Origin: an uncultured Pelagibacteraceae bacterium
GTDB lineage: Bacteria > Pseudomonadota > Alphaproteobacteria > Pelagibacterales > Pelagibacteraceae
Direction of reading: 5' to 3'
DNA: 64,000 nt
Assembly: GCA_902581775.1 (NCBI GenBank)
Contig: CACHPJ010000004.1
Coordinates: forward strand, 1-64,000
How positions within the stretch are numbered: position 1 is the stretch's first letter; each line of letters opens with the position of its first letter. The translations under genes were made by a program, and so were the position numbers. The notes under the pieces are model-generated. The model did no database searches, had not been told where the DNA came from, and worked only from the letters and a program-made list of their open reading frames with translations. Shown here in pieces: positions 54,064-64,000 of this stretch.

Positions 54064-54128
54064 TTAAAAAATTGACCCAGATTTTTAAATTAAGTCAATG
54101 ATAATTATCTATTTTTTTCAATAAAATA

Positions 54129-54146
54129 TACCTAAAAAACTAGGTA
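54129..54146. promoter_or_regulatory. Inverted repeat upstream of XRE regulator
   Basis: TACCTA-AAAAAC-TAGGTA, perfect 6-base arms with a 6-base spacer, about 40 bases before a TATAAT (54186-54191) that may be the -10 of the regulator gene. Possible autoregulatory operator; alternatively the weak terminator of the preceding gene, though no T tract follows. Confidence 0.45.
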
Positions 54147-54224
54147 AAAAATTTTCATTTTTTTTATTATTAATGTTGCCAAAGGTATAATTTTAGGGTT
54201 GAATGCTTGACTGAGGGAGATCAT

Positions 54225-54590
54225 ATGGAAGAAAATTTCAATATTCACTTGGGTAAAAAACTAAGAATGAGAAGACTATCTTTAGGTTTAACTCAAACAA
54301 AAGTAGCTGAAGCAATAAACGTAACATTCCAACAAATCCAAAAATACGAAAAAGGCACCAACGGAGTTAGTTCAAGTAGGCTGATGCAACTTTCTCAATT
54401 TTTAAAAGTGCCAATAACCTATTTTTATGAAGATTATAAAGATTATAAGCCTTTAGGTGAAAATACAAGCGATGGTGATGATCTAAATTATTCGTTTTTA
54501 AGTAAAACTTTTTCAAATCTTTCAAAAACTCAAAAAGACAAGATACTTCAAGTTCTTAAAAATGTAGTAGATTTCGAAAAGACTGGTTAA
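54225..54590 (+). CDS. XRE-family transcriptional regulator
   Basis: A 121-residue DNA-binding protein with an N-terminal Cro/CI-type helix-turn-helix (LGKKLRMRRLSLGLTQTKVAEAINVTFQQIQKYEKG, shown here only as GLTQTKVAEAINVTFQQIQK) and a short acidic C-terminal region. The family is widespread in alphaproteobacteria. I start at ATG 54225 after GAGGGA; the tracked TTG at 54207 would place the ribosome site inside the gene. Targets unknown; it sits alone before two tRNA genes. Confidence 0.88.
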   Translation: MEENFNIHLGKKLRMRRLSLGLTQTKVAEAINVTFQQIQKYEKGTNGVSSSRLMQLSQFLKVPITYFYEDYKDYKPLGENTSDGDDLNYSFLSKTFSNLSKTQKDKILQVLKNVVDFEKTG

Positions 54591-54597
54591 TCTATTT

Positions 54598-54673
54598 TGG
54601 CTCCTCGGGCAGGACTCGAACCTGCGACCAATTGATTAACAGTCAACTGCTCTACCAACTGAGCTACCGAGGA
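54598..54673 (-). tRNA. tRNA-Asn (anticodon GTT)
   Basis: 76-base cloverleaf on the minus strand: acceptor TCCTCGG with CCGAGGA, discriminator G, encoded CCA. The anticodon loop CTGTTAA gives GTT (asparagine). D arm AGCTCAGTTGGTAGAGC and T arm GGTTCGAGTCC are canonical. It lies 7 bases after the XRE stop. Confidence 0.97.
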
Positions 54674-54718
54674 ATAAAATCAACATACTTTCTTTAAAAA
54701 AAAAAACAACCAATTTTT

Positions 54719-54792
54719 TGGAGGCCACGTCCAGAATCGAACTGGAATAAAAGGATTTGCAATCCTCTGCGTAACCATTCCGCCACGTGGCC
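54719..54792 (-). tRNA. tRNA-Cys (anticodon GCA)
   Basis: 74-base cloverleaf on the minus strand: acceptor GGCCACG with CGTGGCC, discriminator T, encoded CCA. The anticodon loop TTGCAAA gives GCA (cysteine). It is 45 bases upstream of tRNA-Asn in the direction of transcription, so both may be one transcript. The 314-base region 54591-54904 without a protein gene holds these two tRNAs; nothing else evident in 54793-54904 except the presumed valS promoter. Confidence 0.97.
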
Positions 54793-54904
54793 TTTCTTAT
54801 CAATTAGTTCTATTTAAATCATTTAAGAGCACCAATAAAGCAAAATCTACTACTTTAAGGTTCCAAAACTTTTGATATAAACATACTTACTATAAATTTA
54901 ATAA

Positions 54905-57553
54905 ATGAAATTTAAAAAATACGATCATATTAAAGAGGAAAAGCTTATATCGGCCTTTTGGGAAAAAAAAGGTTGTTTTAAGCCTAAAGCTAGTTTTTTA
55001 AAAAAAACATTTTCAATAGTTATTCCACCGCCAAACATAACAGGTCGTTTACATATGGGTCATGCATTAAACAATAGTCTTCAAGATGTTCTAGTAAGAT
55101 ATTATAGAATGCAAGGATACGAAACATTATGGCAGCCAGGAACAGATCATGCCGGTATAGCTACACAAGCAGTCGTTGAAAAAAAATTAAAAGATCAAGG
55201 AATTGATAAAAATTTATTAGGTAGAGAAAAGTTTGTCAAAAAAGTTTGGAATTGGAAAGAGGAATCTGGCAACACTATTATTGAACAACTCAAAAAACTT
55301 GGATGTTCGTGCGATTGGTCAAGGCTAAGATTTACAATGGATAAAGATCTTTCTAGAGCAGTAACCAAAGTTTTTGTAGATCTCTATAATCACGATCTTA
55401 TTTACAAAGATGAAAAGTTAGTTAATTGGGATACTGGTTTAAAAACTGCTATTTCGGACTTAGAAGTTGTCCAAAAAGACGTACAATCAAAATTATATTA
55501 TATAAATTATAAAATAGAAAATACTTCAGAAAATATAACAATCGCAACAACGAGACCCGAAACAATAATGGGAGATACAGCTATTGCTGTAAATCCTAAA
55601 GACCAAAGATATATTAATCTAGTCGGTAAAAATGTCGAGGTTCCTTTAGTTGGAAGAAAAATCAAAATAATACAAGATAATTATGCCGATCCAGAGCAAG
55701 GTTCAGGTGCTGTAAAAATTACACCCGCACACGACTTTAATGATTATGAAGTTGGTAAAAGACATAAACTTAAAATTATTAATATATTAGAAAAAGACGG
55801 AAAAATTAATAAATCTGGGATTAAAGAATTCATAGGACTAGATCGATTTGAAGCTAGAAAACTTATGGTTGAAAAATTAAAGAGCTTAGGATCTTTAGTT
55901 AAAATTGAAAGCATAAATAATAAAGTTCCCTACGGCGACAGGTCCAATACAATAATAGAACCATTATTAACTGAACAGTGGTTTGTAAATGCTAAGTCAC
56001 TTTCAAAAAAACCAATTAAAGATGTTAAAAATAATATCACTACTTTTTTTCCTAAAAATTGGAGTAAGACTTTTTTTCAATGGATGGAAAATATTGAACC
56101 TTGGTGTATTTCAAGGCAAATTTGGTGGGGACATAGAATCCCAGCCTGGTATTGTGAAAATAATAAAATATTTGTAGCCGAAAATGAAAAAGATGCAAAT
56201 AAACTAGCACAAAAAAAATATAAAAATAAAAAATTCAATCTAACAAGAGATAAAGATGTTCTAGATACGTGGTTTTCATCTGCATTGTGGCCATTTGCAA
56301 CTATGGGATGGCCCGATAATACTAAAGAATTAAAAAAGTTTTACCCAACTTCAGTTTTAGTAACTGGTTTTGATATTATATTTTTTTGGGTAGCTCGAAT
56401 GTCAATGATGGGTAACTATTTTATGAAAAAAACACCATTTAGAAAAGTTTATGTTCACGCTCTTGTTAGAGATGAAAAAGGTCAGAAAATGTCAAAATCA
56501 AAAGGGAATGTTATTGATCCATTAGAATTAATAAAAAAATATGGTGCAGATAGTTTAAGATTTACGTTAATCTCTATGGCTTCGCCTGGACGGGATGTCA
56601 AGTTATCGGAAAATAGAGTAATTGGTTATAGAAACTTTATTACTAAAATCTGGAGCGCTAATAACTTTCTTAAGATTAACAAATGTTACATAAAAAAAAA
56701 AATTGATTTAAAAAAAATAAAACATCCTGTAAATCATTGGATTTATGAAGAATTTCAAAAAACTAAAAAAGAAACATCTAATTATATTGAGGCATTTAGA
56801 TTCGACGAAGCTTCAAGAGTTATTTATAAATTTGTCTGGGGTAGTTATTGTGATTGGTATTTGGAGTTTTTAAAGGCTATTTTTGCATCCAAAAACAAAA
56901 AAAACATAGACGAGTGCAGAAATTTCTCTTCATTTATGATGTCAAATATTTTGCAGATACTTCATCCATTTATTCCTTTTTTCACAGAAAAAGTTTGGAT
57001 ATCCAATAATTATGATAAAATTAATAAGTCTTCTTTGGTTCTAAGCCACTGGACAAAAAAAGATGTATCTTTAAAGAAATTTAAGAGCTCATCAAAGAAT
57101 ATAGAAGATATAATTGAAATTATCTCCTCGATTAGATCTGCTAAAGCCGAGCTTAATATAAAACCTAAGTTATCTTGTGATATTATTTTTAAAGACAAGT
57201 CAAAAATTGTAAGAAACCTTATTCTCAAAAATACTGAAATCATAAAACAAATGGGTAGAATAAATGAGGTATCCGAAGGGTCAAAACTTGATAAGTCTTT
57301 CGAAATTCTTGTTTTAAAAGAAAAATTATCTTTAAAATTTGATGAGAATGTTGATATTTTATCTCAAAAGTCTAAACTTGAAAATAAAATCAATATTTTG
57401 ATTAATAAAATTGAAAATTTGGAAAAAAAATTAAAAAATAAAGCATATATTAAGAATGCACCAAAGGAAATAGTTCTTGCTGATAAGACATCTTTTAAAG
57501 ATTTAAATATTGAAGTAAATAAGTTAAGAAGTATTGTAGAAAGCATAAATTAA
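54905..57553 (+). CDS. valS: Valyl-tRNA synthetase
   Basis: Class I synthetase of 882 residues charging tRNA-Val. HIGH-type motif [17 protein letters not shown] (about 42-58), editing domain with [15 protein letters not shown] and a [17 protein letters not shown] block, [19 protein letters not shown] (shown in part), KMSKS signature [14 protein letters not shown], and a C-terminal coiled coil (about 815-882) which ValS uses to grip the tRNA. One base before ilvD. Confidence 0.96.
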   Translation: MKFKKYDHIKEEKLISAFWEKKGCFKPKASFLKKTFSIVIPPPNITGRLHMGHALNNSLQDVLVRYYRMQGYETLWQPGTDHAGIATQAVVEKKLKDQGIDKNLLGREKFVKKVWNWKEESGNTIIEQLKKLGCSCDWSRLRFTMDKDLSRAVTKVFVDLYNHDLIYKDEKLVNWDTGLKTAISDLEVVQKDVQSKLYYINYKIENTSENITIATTRPETIMGDTAIAVNPKDQRYINLVGKNVEVPLVGRKIKIIQDNYADPEQGSGAVKITPAHDFNDYEVGKRHKLKIINILEKDGKINKSGIKEFIGLDRFEARKLMVEKLKSLGSLVKIESINNKVPYGDRSNTIIEPLLTEQWFVNAKSLSKKPIKDVKNNITTFFPKNWSKTFFQWMENIEPWCISRQIWWGHRIPAWYCENNKIFVAENEKDANKLAQKKYKNKKFNLTRDKDVLDTWFSSALWPFATMGWPDNTKELKKFYPTSVLVTGFDIIFFWVARMSMMGNYFMKKTPFRKVYVHALVRDEKGQKMSKSKGNVIDPLELIKKYGADSLRFTLISMASPGRDVKLSENRVIGYRNFITKIWSANNFLKINKCYIKKKIDLKKIKHPVNHWIYEEFQKTKKETSNYIEAFRFDEASRVIYKFVWGSYCDWYLEFLKAIFASKNKKNIDECRNFSSFMMSNILQILHPFIPFFTEKVWISNNYDKINKSSLVLSHWTKKDVSLKKFKSSSKNIEDIIEIISSIRSAKAELNIKPKLSCDIIFKDKSKIVRNLILKNTEIIKQMGRINEVSEGSKLDKSFEILVLKEKLSLKFDENVDILSQKSKLENKINILINKIENLEKKLKNKAYIKNAPKEIVLADKTSFKDLNIEVNKLRSIVESIN

Positions 57554-57554
57554 A

Positions 57555-59273
57555 ATGAATAAATTTAATAAAAAAAAATTACCCAGCAGGCATACATCTG
57601 TAGGACCTGATAGAGCACCTCACAGGTCTTTTTATTATGCTATGGGAGAAACTGAAGACGATGTAGCAAAACCTTTCGTAGGAGTAGTTTCAACCTGGAA
57701 TGAAGCAGCGCCTTGTAATACTGCCTTAATGAGACAAGCACAATCTGTTAAAAAAGGTGTAAAAAATAAAGGGGGAACTCCAAGAGAATTTTGCACTATA
57801 ACAGTAACTGACGGAATAGCCATGGGTCACGAAGGTATGAAATCTTCTTTAATTTCTAGAGAAGTTATCGCAGATTCGGCTGAATTAACCGTGCGAGGAC
57901 ATTGCTATGATGCATTAGTAGGAATTGCTGGATGTGACAAATCTTTACCAGGATTAATGATGTCTATGCTAAGATTAAACGTTCCAAGTGTATTCATCTA
58001 TGGTGGTTCAATTTTACCAGGGAAATTTAAAGGTAAAGACGTAACAGTTGTTGATGTATTTGAAGCTGTTGGAAAACATTCATCAGGATCAATGTCATCT
58101 AAAGAACTAAAAGAATTAGAATTAGTTGCCTGCCCAAGTGCGGGAGCTTGTGGTGGACAATTCACGGCTAATACAATGGCTTGTGTGTCAGAAGCTATAG
58201 GTTTAGCACTACCTTACTCTGCTGGAACACCTGCTCCATACGAGGAAAGAGATAAGTACGCTTTTGATAGTGGAGAAACTGTAATGAATTTATTAAAGAG
58301 AAATATAAAGCCAAGAGATATTGTAACTAAAAAATCATTAGAAAATGCAGCTACAATTGTTGCAGCTACAGGCGGTTCTACTAATGCAGCATTACACTTG
58401 CCCGCTTTAGCAAACGAGATAGGAATTAAATTTGATTTGATGGATGTTGCAAAAATTTTTAAAAAAACTCCCTACCTTGCTGATTTAAAACCGGGAGGGA
58501 AGTATGTTGCGAAAGATATGTGGGAGGCAGGTGGTGTTCCTATGTTATTAAAAACTTTATATGAAGGTGGTTTTATTCACGGGAACTGTTTGACTGTTAC
58601 TGGAAAAACTATGAAGGAAAATTTAAAAGATATAAAATTCAATATTAATCAAAAAGTTTTAAGAAAGTTTGATAATCCTTTGTCGCCTGATGGTGGGGTA
58701 GTCGGTTTAAAAGGAAATTTAGCACCTGATGGGGCTATTGTTAAGGTAGCAGGCCTAAAAAAATTACAATTTACAGGAAAAGCGAGATGCTTCGATAATG
58801 AAGAAGATGCAATGAAAGCTGTACAAACAAAAAAATATAAAGATGGCGATGTAATAATTATTAGATACGAAGGTCCAAGAGGAGGACCTGGAATGAGAGA
58901 AATGCTTTCCACAACAGGTGCAATCTATGGTCAGGGAAAAGGAGAAAAAGTTGCATTAATAACAGACGGGAGATTTTCAGGTGCTACGAGAGGTTTTTGT
59001 GTGGGTCATGTTGGACCAGAAGCAGCACTAGGTGGACCCATAGCATTACTTCGTAATGGGGATATAATAGACATAGATGCCAAGAAAGGAACCATTAAAG
59101 TTCGTTTAACTAAAGCTCAATTAAAATCAAGAAGAAAAAAATGGAAAGAGAAAAAATCTAGTTTTGGATCTGGGACGCTATGGAAATATGCTCAAACCGT
59201 AGGTCCCGCTTATTTAGGAGCCCCAACTCATCCTGGTAAAAAAAAAGAGGTTAAAGAATATTCAAAAATTTAA
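57555..59273 (+). CDS. ilvD: Dihydroxy-acid dehydratase
   Basis: A 572-residue iron-sulfur dehydratase in branched-chain amino-acid synthesis. Cysteine ligands are in [21 protein letters not shown] and [18 protein letters not shown]; later come [32 protein letters not shown] (shown in part), [14 protein letters not shown] and [15 protein letters not shown]. Length matches IlvD (about 560-615). It ends on the first base of manC (AATGA overlap). Confidence 0.96.
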   Translation: MNKFNKKKLPSRHTSVGPDRAPHRSFYYAMGETEDDVAKPFVGVVSTWNEAAPCNTALMRQAQSVKKGVKNKGGTPREFCTITVTDGIAMGHEGMKSSLISREVIADSAELTVRGHCYDALVGIAGCDKSLPGLMMSMLRLNVPSVFIYGGSILPGKFKGKDVTVVDVFEAVGKHSSGSMSSKELKELELVACPSAGACGGQFTANTMACVSEAIGLALPYSAGTPAPYEERDKYAFDSGETVMNLLKRNIKPRDIVTKKSLENAATIVAATGGSTNAALHLPALANEIGIKFDLMDVAKIFKKTPYLADLKPGGKYVAKDMWEAGGVPMLLKTLYEGGFIHGNCLTVTGKTMKENLKDIKFNINQKVLRKFDNPLSPDGGVVGLKGNLAPDGAIVKVAGLKKLQFTGKARCFDNEEDAMKAVQTKKYKDGDVIIIRYEGPRGGPGMREMLSTTGAIYGQGKGEKVALITDGRFSGATRGFCVGHVGPEAALGGPIALLRNGDIIDIDAKKGTIKVRLTKAQLKSRRKKWKEKKSSFGSGTLWKYAQTVGPAYLGAPTHPGKKKEVKEYSKI

Positions 59274-60478
59274 TGAAAATTAGACCAGTTATTTTATGCG
59301 GGGGATCTGGAACAAGATTATGGCCCAACTCGAGAAACCATCAAGCAAAACAATTTATAGATTTTGGTAGTTGGACATTGTTTGGAAAAACTCTGGAGAG
59401 AATTAAAAACCCTTTATTTGATGATCCTATAATAAGCACAAATTTAAGATATATTAAGGAAATAAAAAAACACCTTAAAAGATATAAAATTAAAAAGTAT
59501 AAGATAATCTTAGAACCAGACAAAAGAAATACAGGACCAGCCATACTTTCTGCCGCCCTAATAAACGACATTCATTTAAGTCAACCATTAATGTTATTCA
59601 CAGCAGACCATTTAATTGGAAAAATTAAAACTTTAAATAATACACTAAAAAAAAATAGGAAAAATTTATCAGTAAATAATATCTTTATTTTTGGTATAAA
59701 ACCAAATGAACCATCAAATCAATATGGTTATATTCTAACAAAAAAAACAAAAAAGAAATTAAATAAGGTATTAAAATTTATTGAAAAACCAAACCAATTC
59801 AATGCAAGAAAAATTATTAAAAAAGGGGGCTGTTGGAATTCAGGAATGTTCTACTTAACAAAAGAGTCAATTATAAATAATTTTAAAAGATACCAAAATA
59901 ATATTTACAGAAATTGTTTATTAGCAATTAAAAATGCCAAGTATAGAAATAATATTTATCATTTAAATAAGCATTATTTTAAAAAAAATTTATCTAAATC
60001 TTTTGACTACGCTATACTTGAAAAAATGAAAAATATAAATGCTATAAAACTAGATATTCCATGGTCAGATTTAGGCAGCTGGAAAGAAATTTGTTTAATG
60101 TACCATAGAAATAAAAAAAAATATTTCAATAAAAAAAATACTTTTTATAGACCTTGGGGAAAATATACAAACCTATTCAATGGTGATAATTTTCTTATAA
60201 AAGAAATTTATGTTAAACCAAAAGGTATTTTGAGTTTACAAAAGCATTTTCATAGATCAGAACACTGGGTGATAATTAAAGGCAAACCCATAATCACACT
60301 TAATAAAAAATTACTTAAAAAAAGTGAAAATGAAACCATGTTTATTCCAAAAGGAGCAATACATAGAATACACAACCCAACCAAGAAACCAGTTAAAATT
60401 ATAGAGGCTCAATTAGGTTCAGTTCTCAAAGAAACCGATATTGTAAGGTATGAGGATGTTTATGGACGAGCTAATTAA
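59273..60478 (+). CDS. manC: Mannose-1-phosphate guanylyltransferase
   Basis: GDP-mannose synthesis. The N-terminal nucleotidyltransferase has CGGSGTRLWPNSRNHQAKQF, EPDKRNTGPA, TADHLI and FIEKPN; IPWSDLGSWKEI is also typical. The C-terminal cupin (about 290-401) starts RPWGKYTNLF and has LSLQKHFHRSEHWVIIKG and AIHRIHNP, the domain that carries isomerase activity in bifunctional AlgA/ManC. At 401 residues it is shorter than the usual 470, but both domains seem complete. Ends convergent with xthA by 8 bases. Confidence 0.9.
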   Translation: MKIRPVILCGGSGTRLWPNSRNHQAKQFIDFGSWTLFGKTLERIKNPLFDDPIISTNLRYIKEIKKHLKRYKIKKYKIILEPDKRNTGPAILSAALINDIHLSQPLMLFTADHLIGKIKTLNNTLKKNRKNLSVNNIFIFGIKPNEPSNQYGYILTKKTKKKLNKVLKFIEKPNQFNARKIIKKGGCWNSGMFYLTKESIINNFKRYQNNIYRNCLLAIKNAKYRNNIYHLNKHYFKKNLSKSFDYAILEKMKNINAIKLDIPWSDLGSWKEICLMYHRNKKKYFNKKNTFYRPWGKYTNLFNGDNFLIKEIYVKPKGILSLQKHFHRSEHWVIIKGKPIITLNKKLLKKSENETMFIPKGAIHRIHNPTKKPVKIIEAQLGSVLKETDIVRYEDVYGRAN

Positions 60479-61247
60479 TTATTAATTCTATTGGGGTATG
60501 ATCAGATGGCTTCTGTTTTGACCTGGGAATTTTATTGATATTTATATTTTTTAAATTTTCTAATAAATTGTTCGATACTAAAAAGTGATCAATTCTTAAT
60601 CCATTATTTTTTTGCCACGATCCAGCAAAATAGTCCCAGTAAGTATATTCAATTTTTGTTTTATTAAAGTATCTAAATACATCATTAAAACCCAAATTCA
60701 TTATTTCTCTAAACTTTTTTCTTATTTCAATTTTAAATAAAGCATCATTATCAAATTTTTTCGCGTCATATACATCAATTTCATCAGGTATAATATTAAA
60801 ATCTCCCGATATTATAATATTGTTATTTTTTCTAATTTCTTTTTTAATATTATTTATAAAAAGATTGAGCCATTTTTTTTTATAATCATACTTTTCACTA
60901 TCTATAGGATTTCCATTAGGAACATAAATATTTATTAATTTTACTTTTTTTTTGTTTAGATTTATTTCTCCAGAAATAATTCTAGACTGCTTTTTTGGAT
61001 CATTAATAAAATTTAGATTAATGTTGTTAATTTCAATTTTTGATAGAAAAGCAACACCGTTATAGCTTTTTTGGCCAAATATTTTTGAGTCATATCCAAG
61101 TTTTTTGAAAATATCTTTTGGAAAATTCTTTTCTTCAGTTTTTATTTCTTGTAGCATTAAAATATCTGGATTTGTTTTACCTATATAGTCAGAAATATTA
61201 TCTAATCTTGCTCTTACTGAGTTAACATTCCAGGAGGTAATTTTCAT
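60471..61247 (-). CDS. xthA: Exodeoxyribonuclease III / AP endonuclease
   Basis: Base-excision repair nuclease of about 258 residues. Motifs: ITSWNVNSVRAR, LQEIKT (metal Glu), NIYVPNG, SGDFNIIPDEIDVY, WDYFAGSWQKNNGLRIDHFLVS (shown in part) and the catalytic SDHTPIELI. I start at ATG 61247 (MKITSWN); the tracked start 10 codons earlier overlaps the end of erpA and adds no family residues. One base after erpA. Confidence 0.94.
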   Translation of the reverse strand: MKITSWNVNSVRARLDNISDYIGKTNPDILMLQEIKTEEKNFPKDIFKKLGYDSKIFGQKSYNGVAFLSKIEINNINLNFINDPKKQSRIISGEINLNKKKVKLINIYVPNGNPIDSEKYDYKKKWLNLFINNIKKEIRKNNNIIISGDFNIIPDEIDVYDAKKFDNDALFKIEIRKKFREIMNLGFNDVFRYFNKTKIEYTYWDYFAGSWQKNNGLRIDHFLVSNNLLENLKNININKIPRSKQKPSDHTPIELIIN

Positions 61248-61248
61248 T

Positions 61249-61566
61249 TTATAGTGAAAAAGATAGACCACATCCACATGAAGAAGAAGCTTTAGGGTTA
61301 TTTATAACAAATGAATTACCAATCATCTCACTTTTATAATCTATAGTTGAACCATTGATTACTTCCAATGAACTTGCGTCAATTAGAACATTCTCAAAAA
61401 TTAAATCATTTTTATCCCTTTTGTCATCAAAAGAAAATTTATATTTAAAACCAGAACAGCCACCGCCTTGAACCGTTATTCTAAAGTATTTTTTATTTTT
61501 CCCATCTTTAGTAATTTTTTCAATTTGTTTTAGAGCTAAAGAAGTAAAATTAATTTTTTTTGTCAT
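61249..61566 (-). CDS. erpA: A-type iron-sulfur carrier (ErpA/IscA family)
   Basis: A 105-residue A-type carrier with the three conserved cysteines in GGGCSGF and SSCGCG; these pass iron-sulfur clusters to client enzymes. I start at ATG 61566 (MTKKINF); eight codons of the tracked start are not family-like. Position between xthA and dgt is the standard alphaproteobacterial site for ErpA. The lipA and ilvD products in this window are the sort of client it could serve. Confidence 0.93.
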   Translation of the reverse strand: MTKKINFTSLALKQIEKITKDGKNKKYFRITVQGGGCSGFKYKFSFDDKRDKNDLIFENVLIDASSLEVINGSTIDYKSEMIGNSFVINNPKASSSCGCGLSFSL

Positions 61567-61604
61567 ATTTAAATCAAATATAGTATACATTTTAAGCCTT
61601 AATT

Positions 61605-62741
61605 ATGCAAAAAAATTTAAATGCAAAATATTCTAAATTAGCTGTTTCAATCAATTCTAAAGGCAGACTTTTTTCTGAGAAACAAAGTTATTTAAGATCA
61701 CCCTTCCAAAGAGATAGAGATAGAATTGTTCATTCAACTGCTTTTCGAAGACTAAAGCATAAAACACAAGTTTTTGTTAACACCACAGATGATCATTATC
61801 GGACTAGAATTACTCATTCACTTGAAGTTTCCCAAATAGCCAGAACTTTAGCAAAATTTTTTAATCTGAATGAAGATTTATGCGAGTCACTTAGTCTTGC
61901 ACATGATCTTGGTCATACACCATTTGGTCACGCAGGAGAGGAGATGTTAAATGATTGTATGATAAAACATGGAGGATTTGATCACAATATTCAAACACTA
62001 AGAGTCGTTACTCAATTAGAAAAAAAATATTATGATTTTGATGGACTCAATCTATCGATTGAAACTTTAGATGGATTGATTAAACACAATGGTCCAATTT
62101 TTAATACGTATAAAATAGATAAAATTTTAGGAAAAAACTTTTTTAGAGAAAAAATTAATTTTAAGCAAAGTCCATCACTAGAAGCTCAAATAGCATCAAT
62201 TTCAGACGATATAGCTTATAATAGTCACGATATAGAAGATGGTTTAAATGCAAAATTATTTTATATCGATGACTTGAAAGGCGTAGAAGTGATTTCTGAA
62301 ATAATAAAAAAAAATAAAAAAAATTACAACAAATTCGATAAAGAGTTATTCACAAGACAATTAATAAGAAATTTAATTAATGAAATGGTAAAAGACTTAA
62401 TTCAAAATACATCAGCTAATATTAAAAAAAAGAAGATTAGGAATATACGAGATGTTTATAATTCAACAGACGTAATAGTCACTTTTTCGAATAAAATGAA
62501 AAAATTTGACAGAAAAATAAAATATTTTTTAAGGGAAAAAATGTACTATAGCCCAAGTGTTAAACTTAAAACTAATCAAGGAAAACAAATTATTAAATTT
62601 TTATTTAATAAAATTTCATCAAATCCATATAAATTTATTACCAAAAAGAAAAATGATAAAGACTTATCAAGAAGTATATGTGATTTTGTTGCCGGAATGA
62701 CTGACAGATATGCAATAAATCTTTATAATAAGTTAAAATGA
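61605..62741 (+). CDS. dgt: dGTPase-like HD phosphohydrolase
   Basis: A 378-residue HD-domain protein of the dGTP triphosphohydrolase-like (type 2) family. Metal-binding motifs are RTRITHSLEVSQIAR and HDLGHTPFGHAGEEML; SPFQRDRDRIVHSTAFRRL at the N-terminus and SISDDIAYNSHDIEDG in the middle are also typical. It probably hydrolyses dNTPs to nucleosides and triphosphate. Divergent from erpA across 38 bases; overlaps argS by ATGA. Confidence 0.94.
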   Translation: MQKNLNAKYSKLAVSINSKGRLFSEKQSYLRSPFQRDRDRIVHSTAFRRLKHKTQVFVNTTDDHYRTRITHSLEVSQIARTLAKFFNLNEDLCESLSLAHDLGHTPFGHAGEEMLNDCMIKHGGFDHNIQTLRVVTQLEKKYYDFDGLNLSIETLDGLIKHNGPIFNTYKIDKILGKNFFREKINFKQSPSLEAQIASISDDIAYNSHDIEDGLNAKLFYIDDLKGVEVISEIIKKNKKNYNKFDKELFTRQLIRNLINEMVKDLIQNTSANIKKKKIRNIRDVYNSTDVIVTFSNKMKKFDRKIKYFLREKMYYSPSVKLKTNQGKQIIKFLFNKISSNPYKFITKKKNDKDLSRSICDFVAGMTDRYAINLYNKLK

Positions 62742-64000
62742 ATATATTCAATTTTTACCTAAATAAAATTAAAAAAGCTGTTTTAAAAAATATAAAGATT
62801 CTGGAAATAGAAAAATTTGATAACTCAATAAATATTCAAGTAGAAAATCCTCCCTTAGAATTTAATTCAGATTTATCAACTAATGTAGCAATGGTTTTAG
62901 CAAAAAAATATAAAAAAAATCCAAAGATTTTTGCCGATTTATTAAAAAAAATTTTAGAAAAAGAGATTAATGATTTTAAATCAGTAGAAATTGCAGGAGC
63001 TGGTTTCTTAAATATTACATTAACTGACTCTATATTAATTGAATTAATTAAAGATATATTTAAAGACCCTAATAAATATGGCTCAAACAAACTTAAAAAT
63101 AAGTATAATATAGAATTTGTTTCAGCTAACCCTACAGGACCGCTTCATGTAGGCCATTGTAGAGGAGCTATATATGGCGATGTACTTTCAAATCTTTTAA
63201 AATTTAATGGAGGGAGTGTAGTTAAAGAATATTATATTAACGATTATGGAAAACAGATCTACAATTTTACTAAATCGGTATATCTAAGAATACGAGAAAT
63301 CAAATATAAAGAAAAATTTATAAATAATGATGATTTATACCCAGGTGAATATGTAAAAGATATTGCGATTGTCATTTTAGAGAACAATCCAAAAATGGAT
63401 TTTAATAACTTTGATCAATTATTTGACAAATTAAAAAAACTTTCTTTAGACGAATCTATGAAATTAATTAAGACTGATCTTAAAAAACTTGGGATTATTC
63501 ACGATAATTTTATTTCAGAAAGCGATTTAGTAAATAAAGATTTAATAAAAAAAACTGTAAAAAAACTTGAAGATAAAGAATTTGTAAAAAAAGGTTTTTT
63601 AGAACGCCCTAAAGGTGAAGAAGATAAAAATTGGAAAAAAACCGAAAGACTTATCTTTAAATCAACCATGTTTGGAGATGATAGTGATAGGGCTCTTCAG
63701 AAAAATGATGGCTCCTGGACATACTTTGCAAACGATGTTGCATATCATTCTAATAAAATAGACAGAAATTTTGATATATTGATAAATATTTTGGGCGCCG
63801 ATCATATCGGATACATAAAAAGAATTACTTCTGCCGTTGATGCACTTTCCAATAAAAGAACTAAACTGTATTGTAAAGTTTGTCAGTTGGTAAAATTATT
63901 TAAAGGTGGACAGCCATACAAAATGTCTAAAAGGGCAGGTGACTTTATAAGTGTTAATGATTTATTGAAAGAAGTTAACAAAGACTCAATAAGATTTATG
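62738..64000 (+). CDS. argS: Arginyl-tRNA synthetase, 3' end outside window
   Basis: Not in the ORF track because it runs off the window. Reading from ATG 62738 (ATGA overlap with dgt): MNIFNFYLNKIKK, then the Arg-N domain, IEIAGAGFLNI-like VEIAGAGFLNIT, VSANPTGPLHVGHCRGA with the HIGH-type HVGH, DYGKQIYNF, and KMSKRAGDF near the window end. About 421 codons are present, so roughly the last quarter is missing. dgt-argS order is common in alphaproteobacteria. Confidence 0.96.
   Translation, partial: MNIFNFYLNKIKKAVLKNIKILEIEKFDNSINIQVENPPLEFNSDLSTNVAMVLAKKYKKNPKIFADLLKKILEKEINDFKSVEIAGAGFLNITLTDSILIELIKDIFKDPNKYGSNKLKNKYNIEFVSANPTGPLHVGHCRGAIYGDVLSNLLKFNGGSVVKEYYINDYGKQIYNFTKSVYLRIREIKYKEKFINNDDLYPGEYVKDIAIVILENNPKMDFNNFDQLFDKLKKLSLDESMKLIKTDLKKLGIIHDNFISESDLVNKDLIKKTVKKLEDKEFVKKGFLERPKGEEDKNWKKTERLIFKSTMFGDDSDRALQKNDGSWTYFANDVAYHSNKIDRNFDILINILGADHIGYIKRITSAVDALSNKRTKLYCKVCQLVKLFKGGQPYKMSKRAGDFISVNDLLKEVNKDSIRFM

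Noticed and set aside
54207-54224. TTG start for the XRE regulator
   Set aside because: It would place the GAGGGA ribosome site within the coding region; ATG 54225 is correctly spaced.

Overview
The window is almost certainly from the chromosome of a SAR11 alphaproteobacterium (Candidatus Pelagibacter or a close relative). It is very AT-rich, with A/T runs in nearly every gene. Coding density is extreme: gaps are usually under 150 bases and many neighbours overlap by 1 to 20 bases. There are no insertion sequences, prophage or CRISPR. Alphaproteobacterial gene orders are preserved (eno-ftsB-lipA, ispDF, ntrY-ntrX-trkA-trkH, xthA-erpA-dgt-argS), and a large share of the genes encode binding-protein-dependent ABC transporters, as expected of a streamlined marine oligotroph.

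Layout. 1-5.1 kb: enolase (cut by the window edge), FtsB, lipoyl synthase, a Coq10/RatA-like protein, then on the minus strand CinA-C, PgpA and fused IspDF. 5.1-11.1 kb: NtrY/NtrX two-component system and TrkA/TrkH potassium uptake. 11.1-20.8 kb: a glycerol module with a GpsA-type dehydrogenase, a secreted hydrolase, a small exported protein, glycerol kinase, and a complete GlpV-S-T-P-Q plus DUF2160 transporter. 20.7-26.8 kb: a membrane protein, gap, a frameshifted galE, pyk with a coupled 55-residue protein, YjbQ and the proteasome-like protease Anbu. 26.9-30.4 kb: a circularly permuted ATP-grasp protein and a phosphatase/synthase pair for a glycosylglycerate-type compatible solute.

30.4-36.6 kb: zinc uptake (znuA with a 39-bp coding tandem repeat, znuC, znuB, zur) around twin Zur-like operators, then two tandem betaine/choline-type binding proteins and a permease. 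36.6-40.3 kb: a minus-strand cluster of two glycosyltransferases, a radical-SAM/SPASM enzyme and a nucleotide-sugar-type reductase. 40.3-44.3 kb: a ferric iron transporter behind twin Fur boxes. 44.4-46.5 kb: a MetF-like protein paired with a DmdA-like GcvT-family methyltransferase. 46.5-52.4 kb: tRNA-Arg, a probable glycan protein, and an AapJQMP amino-acid transporter. 52.4-64 kb: cysK, an exported protein, an XRE regulator, tRNA-Asn, tRNA-Cys, valS, ilvD, manC, xthA, erpA, dgt and the start of argS.

The regulatory logic can be partly read from the DNA: zinc through Zur boxes, iron through Fur boxes, and strong G-rich ribosome sites plus a hairpin after the binding-protein gene in two ABC operons, which probably raises binding protein over membrane components. 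The observations most worth following are the unassigned methyl-transfer pair at 44.4-46.5 kb, the complementary loss of ATPase motifs in GlpS/GlpT, the histidine-rich tandem repeat in ZnuA, NtrX without its sigma-54 contact loop, and the radical-SAM/glycosyltransferase cluster. All functions are by motif and family recognition from the sequence; no database search was run.
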